Under the pieces are notes generated by a model. It worked only from the letters and a program-made list of their open reading frames with translations. It searched no databases and was not told where the DNA came from. Below are positions 45,928-48,760 of a DNA stretch of 48,760 bases, in pieces. The position numbers and the translations under genes were made by a program. Position 1 is the first letter of the stretch. Each line of letters starts with the position of its first letter. This DNA is from Acidimicrobiaceae bacterium (GTDB lineage: Bacteria > Actinomycetota > Acidimicrobiia > Acidimicrobiales > RAAP-2). The stretch covers positions 1-48,760 of the forward strand of contig DAIDJP010000009.1 of the NCBI GenBank assembly GCA_027451285.1, in the 5' to 3' direction.

Positions 45928-46000
45928 TTTGACCTCATTCTCGTTTCACACAACTTTGGCTTACACCTTCTGACCACGACCGTCTCGTCGCCCATCCCGC

Positions 46001-46654
46001 CTACATCAGGTAGAACAGCACCAAGAACAGCGTCGCGCCGAGGGCGATGAAGCCCCAGTTGTACGTCATGGAGGCGACGTTGGCCCGGAACGACTGCGCC
46101 GATGGGCTCGAGGAGAGCTCGGCGCCCTCGCCCAGTTCACGACGCATGCGCAGACTGCGCGCCAGAGTCGTCTCCAGCCAATAGGTGCCCACGGCGATCG
46201 TTCCAATGTTCATCACGGCGTAGCCGATGAAGGTCGAGGCGTAGCCGCTCGAGCCCGGGTAGAAGGGCACGCGCGTGAACTCCCAGATCTGCAGGAACAG
46301 CGCGATCAGACCTGAGGCCACGCCCGTCCAACCCGCAACCTGCCAGTCGGCGACTTCGCCCTTGCGCAGACGCCACTGGCCGTAGATCGCGAGGATCGCG
46401 GTCAGGACCATGAAGCCGTAGATGAAGAAGCCGTAGTACGTCGGCGCCGTGATGTGATTCGGGCGCCAGAGCTGGGCGTTGTTGCTCGAACGCAGGTAGA
46501 AGTACGAGAAGGCGAGCGACGCCAGCATGAACGTGTACATGCCGATGAACAGTCGACCTCCCGTCCAGATCGCGCCGAGGTGCGAGCGTAGTTCGAACTC
46601 GCGCTCCTCCGGCGTCGCCAGGGCGTACTTGGATCCCTTGAAGGTGTCAGTCAT
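46001..46654 (-). CDS. ctaE: Cytochrome c oxidase subunit III-like protein, divergent
   Basis: A 217-residue membrane protein with five predicted helices (about 33-54, 73-94, 109-126, 137-161 and 200-217), the five-helix bacterial form of subunit III. It follows ctaD by 13 bases with AGAGGAA before the ATG. The usual C-terminal motif with His and Asp before Trp (HFxDxxW) is not there; the end reads YNWGFIALGATLFLVLFYLM instead, so the assignment rests on order, length and the GRLFIGMYTFMLASLAFSYFYLR region. The 73 bases after its stop hold no gene. Confidence 0.78.
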   Translation of the reverse strand: MTDTFKGSKYALATPEEREFELRSHLGAIWTGGRLFIGMYTFMLASLAFSYFYLRSSNNAQLWRPNHITAPTYYGFFIYGFMVLTAILAIYGQWRLRKGEVADWQVAGWTGVASGLIALFLQIWEFTRVPFYPGSSGYASTFIGYAVMNIGTIAVGTYWLETTLARSLRMRRELGEGAELSSSPSAQSFRANVASMTYNWGFIALGATLFLVLFYLM

Positions 46655-46667
46655 TTTCCTCTCCCTG

Positions 46668-48632
46668 CTACGCCGGGTTGCTGGTGGACGAAGTGTCGCT
46701 GGCGACCGGAGCCGCGCCACCGAAGTCGGCCAGCGCTGGAGCGTTGGCCTCGCTGTAGTGGTACGGGTCGGTCATGATCACGGGGATCCGGTCGAAGTTG
46801 TGCGCGGGCACAGGCGTCGCGGTCTGCCACTCGAGGCCAAGCGACTCCCACGGGTTGGCCGGCGCCTTCTCAGGGCTGATCCACATCGAGTACACGAGGT
46901 TCCAAGCGAAGACGATGAACGACGCCCCGAGCAGGAACGCGCTGATGGACGAGAAGTCGTTCAGACCCTGCAGGTTGCTCGCGTAGGTGAAGACACGACG
47001 GGGCTGACCCAGCAAGCCGATGATGAACATCGGGAAGAAGGTCAGATTGAAGAACACGAACATCATCCAGAAGTGGACGAGCCCGATCTTCTTGTTCAGC
47101 ATGAACCCCGTCATCTTCGGCAGCCAGTAGTACAGCCCAGCCATGAAGGCGAACAGCAGACCACCCATGATCGTGTAGTGGAAGTGCGAGAGCACGAAGA
47201 ACCCTCCGTGCACCGTCACGTTCACCGGCACGTCCGACAAGAACACGCCCGTGACACCACCGATCAGGAAGTTGAAGAACAGGGCCATCGCGAACAGCAT
47301 GGGTATCTCGAATCGGATCTTTGCTCGATACAGAGTTCCCATGCCGACCAGGAAGATGAATCCGGTCGGGATCGAGATGAGCTCGGTCGTCAACATGAAC
47401 AGCGGTCGCATGTCGGGGTTGATGCCGCTCTGGAACAGGTGGTGCTGCCAGACGAAGAACGACAGCAGGGCCACGCCGATCATGCCCGAGGCCGCCACCT
47501 TGTAGGCGAAGAGCGGCTTGCGGGTGAAGACCGGCAGGATCTCGGCGACGATGCCGAATCCGGGCAGGGCCATGATGTACACCTCCGGGTGGCCGAAGAA
47601 CCAGAACAGGTTCTGCCACAGGTAGGAGCTGCCGCCGTGCTCGTCGACGTAGAAGGCGGTCTGGACCGTCTTGTCGAGGATTCCGAAGAGTCCCGCCGAG
47701 AACAGCACCGGCGTGGCCAGGGTGAGCAGTGACGCCGTCGCTAGGATCGACCACACGAAGATCGGCACGCGGCTCCACGTCATGCCCGGAGCGCGGTAGT
47801 TGATGATCGAGACCGCGATGTTAAAGCCGGCGGCCATCATGCCCATGCCGATCACCGCGAACCCGAAGAGGTAGGAGATCATGCCGGGACCGTTCTGGGT
47901 CTGCAGCGGGGCGTAGCCCGTCCACCCGGTGTTGAACCCACCGTAGGGCAGGGCCGAGAAGATGACCATGTAGCCGGCGGTGAAGATCCAGAAGCTGAAG
48001 GCCTCGATCCGCGGGAAGGCCATCCGGCGCGAGCCGATCATGAGCGGCACCAGGTAGTTACCGAGGGGGCCCACCACGATCGAGGTCGCCATCATCATCA
48101 TGATCGTCCCGTGCTCCGAGACGATCTCGATGTAGGTCCCCGGATTGAAGATGTGCACCGTGGGGTTCAGCAACTCGGTGCGGATCGCCATGGCGAGCAG
48201 GCCACCGGTGAAGAGGAACAAGAGCACGCCCACCACGTACTGCATGCCCACGACCTTGTGGTCGAGGGTGTAGCGGAAGTACTTGCTCAGCCCCGGCGCG
48301 GGCGGCTCCTCACGGGCCTCGCGGCCGAAGAGCTTCATGATCGGGTAGTTGAGCGCCCCGATGCCGAGGAGCCACCCGAGGACCATGAGCGCCAGTCCCA
48401 AGAAGTCCGCTACCCCGTTCTGCCCGTTGTTGGCGATGTAGCTGTAGCTGCCCGCCAGGTGGTTGCCCCACCAGTGGCCGAAGATGTAGCCCAGGAAGCC
48501 CAGCACGATGGCCGTGCCCAGGTGCTGGCTCATCCAGCCGGGCCGGTTCGTCCACGAGGACCCCGATCGAGGTCCCGCGGGAGTCGCCGTGCCGGCCGTC
48601 GCCTCAGTGGGTCGCTCGGCGCTAATTGTCAT
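46668..48632 (-). CDS. ctaD: Cytochrome c oxidase subunit I with N-terminal extension
   Basis: Catalytic heme-copper subunit, 654 residues. Ligands are all present: His174 (SEHGTIMMM) and His485 for low-spin heme, His348 in HPEVY with Tyr352 for the His-Tyr cross-link, His397-His398 for CuB, and His483 for heme a3 (LSHFHYTIMGG). HPEVY with Glu350 fits A1-type oxidases. The conserved part starts only near residue 114 (LSKYFRYTLDHKVVGMQY). Before it lie two additional predicted helices, about 37-60 and 74-98, absent from standard subunit I. The C-terminal tail (about 590-654) is hydrophilic. The ATG has GGAG about ten bases upstream. Confidence 0.96.
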   Translation of the reverse strand: MTISAERPTEATAGTATPAGPRSGSSWTNRPGWMSQHLGTAIVLGFLGYIFGHWWGNHLAGSYSYIANNGQNGVADFLGLALMVLGWLLGIGALNYPIMKLFGREAREEPPAPGLSKYFRYTLDHKVVGMQYVVGVLLFLFTGGLLAMAIRTELLNPTVHIFNPGTYIEIVSEHGTIMMMMATSIVVGPLGNYLVPLMIGSRRMAFPRIEAFSFWIFTAGYMVIFSALPYGGFNTGWTGYAPLQTQNGPGMISYLFGFAVIGMGMMAAGFNIAVSIINYRAPGMTWSRVPIFVWSILATASLLTLATPVLFSAGLFGILDKTVQTAFYVDEHGGSSYLWQNLFWFFGHPEVYIMALPGFGIVAEILPVFTRKPLFAYKVAASGMIGVALLSFFVWQHHLFQSGINPDMRPLFMLTTELISIPTGFIFLVGMGTLYRAKIRFEIPMLFAMALFFNFLIGGVTGVFLSDVPVNVTVHGGFFVLSHFHYTIMGGLLFAFMAGLYYWLPKMTGFMLNKKIGLVHFWMMFVFFNLTFFPMFIIGLLGQPRRVFTYASNLQGLNDFSSISAFLLGASFIVFAWNLVYSMWISPEKAPANPWESLGLEWQTATPVPAHNFDRIPVIMTDPYHYSEANAPALADFGGAAPVASDTSSTSNPA

Positions 48633-48690
48633 CGCACCATCTCCATTTCTTGACAGTGATCACGCATTGGGGGAACTTCACGGACCCGGC
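48633..48690. other. Short gap between ctaC and ctaD
   Basis: Fifty-eight bases containing the ctaD ribosome binding site (GGAG around 48645 on the minus strand). I see no terminator or clear promoter, so ctaC and ctaD are probably cotranscribed. Confidence 0.4.
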
Positions 48691-48760
48691 TCACGACGCC
48701 GGCTGCTTCGCGCCGTACACGTCGTACGGGCTGTAGGGGGTGACGTTGCCGTCGGGGTAG
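48691..48760 (-). CDS. ctaC: C-terminal end of a protein upstream of ctaD, probably cytochrome c oxidase subunit II (partial)
   Basis: Only the last 22 residues are inside the window: YPDGNVTPYSPYDVYGAKQP and two more, ending in TGA at 48693-48691. They carry no diagnostic motif. The position directly before ctaD is where ctaC usually stands. The identity is from context alone. Confidence 0.4.
   Translation of the reverse strand, partial: YPDGNVTPYSPYDVYGAKQPAS

Overview
The window is GC-rich core chromosome of an actinobacterium. This rests on several things: an actinobacterial integration host factor (mIHF) next to gmk; a DUF1844-type gene beside infC; a PriA that keeps its zinc cysteines but has lost its helicase motifs; and gene orders known from Mycobacterium and Streptomyces (infC-rpmI-rplT-tsnR-pheST-arg, and pyr-mIHF-gmk-rpoZ-coaBC-metK-priA-fmt-rpe-rib). 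A deep-branching class such as Acidimicrobiia is my guess from the compact, pared-down operons; it is not proven here. I see no mobile element, CRISPR array, prophage or tRNA gene. Almost every gene lies on the minus strand, and the genes are packed with 1-20 base overlaps, very often GTGA or ATGA.

Layout. 1-777: the 5' end of a 16S rRNA gene (minus strand) with its leader and promoter. 778-4119: a large RecB-like nuclease / RNase H-like / SF1 helicase fusion. 4169-9961: an arginine operon transcribed argC-argB-argF-argR-argG-argH, lacking argJ and argD, behind two ARG-box-like operators that overlap an apparently leaderless promoter. 10027-10923: a divergent EamA exporter. 10876-17124: a translation operon infC-rpmI-rplT-tsnR-like-pheS-pheT-acyl-ACP thioesterase; infC appears to start at AUC. 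17434-17703: a plus-strand DUF1844-type gene that converges on a branched-chain amino acid ABC operon (livG-livF-livH-livM-livK, 17756-22623) across a strong bidirectional hairpin terminator.

22666-42049 is a nearly gapless 20-gene run transcribed pyrR-pyrB-pyrC-carA-carB-pyrD-pyrF-mIHF-gmk-rpoZ-coaBC-metK-priA-def-fmt-rpe-ribD-ribBA-ribH-cold-shock-like gene. It makes UMP, GMP to GDP, CoA intermediates, SAM, initiator fMet-tRNA, ribulose-5-P/xylulose-5-P interconversion and lumazine. Its start carries a near-perfect PyrR-binding loop just before the pyrR ribosome binding site. Partner genes usually found near these (pyrK for class 1B PyrD, ribE for riboflavin synthase) are not in the run.

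42129-48760 is a cytochrome c oxidase region: ctaC (3' end only), ctaD with an N-terminal extension, a divergent ctaE, a 37-residue membrane peptide, two different CtaG-type assembly factors, a Sco copper chaperone and two membrane proteins I cannot name. This is the least described part of the window. I did not find a clearly new biological system. The best leads are regulatory (AUC start of infC, PyrR loop, leaderless TAnnnT promoters) and the small or unknown oxidase-linked genes.
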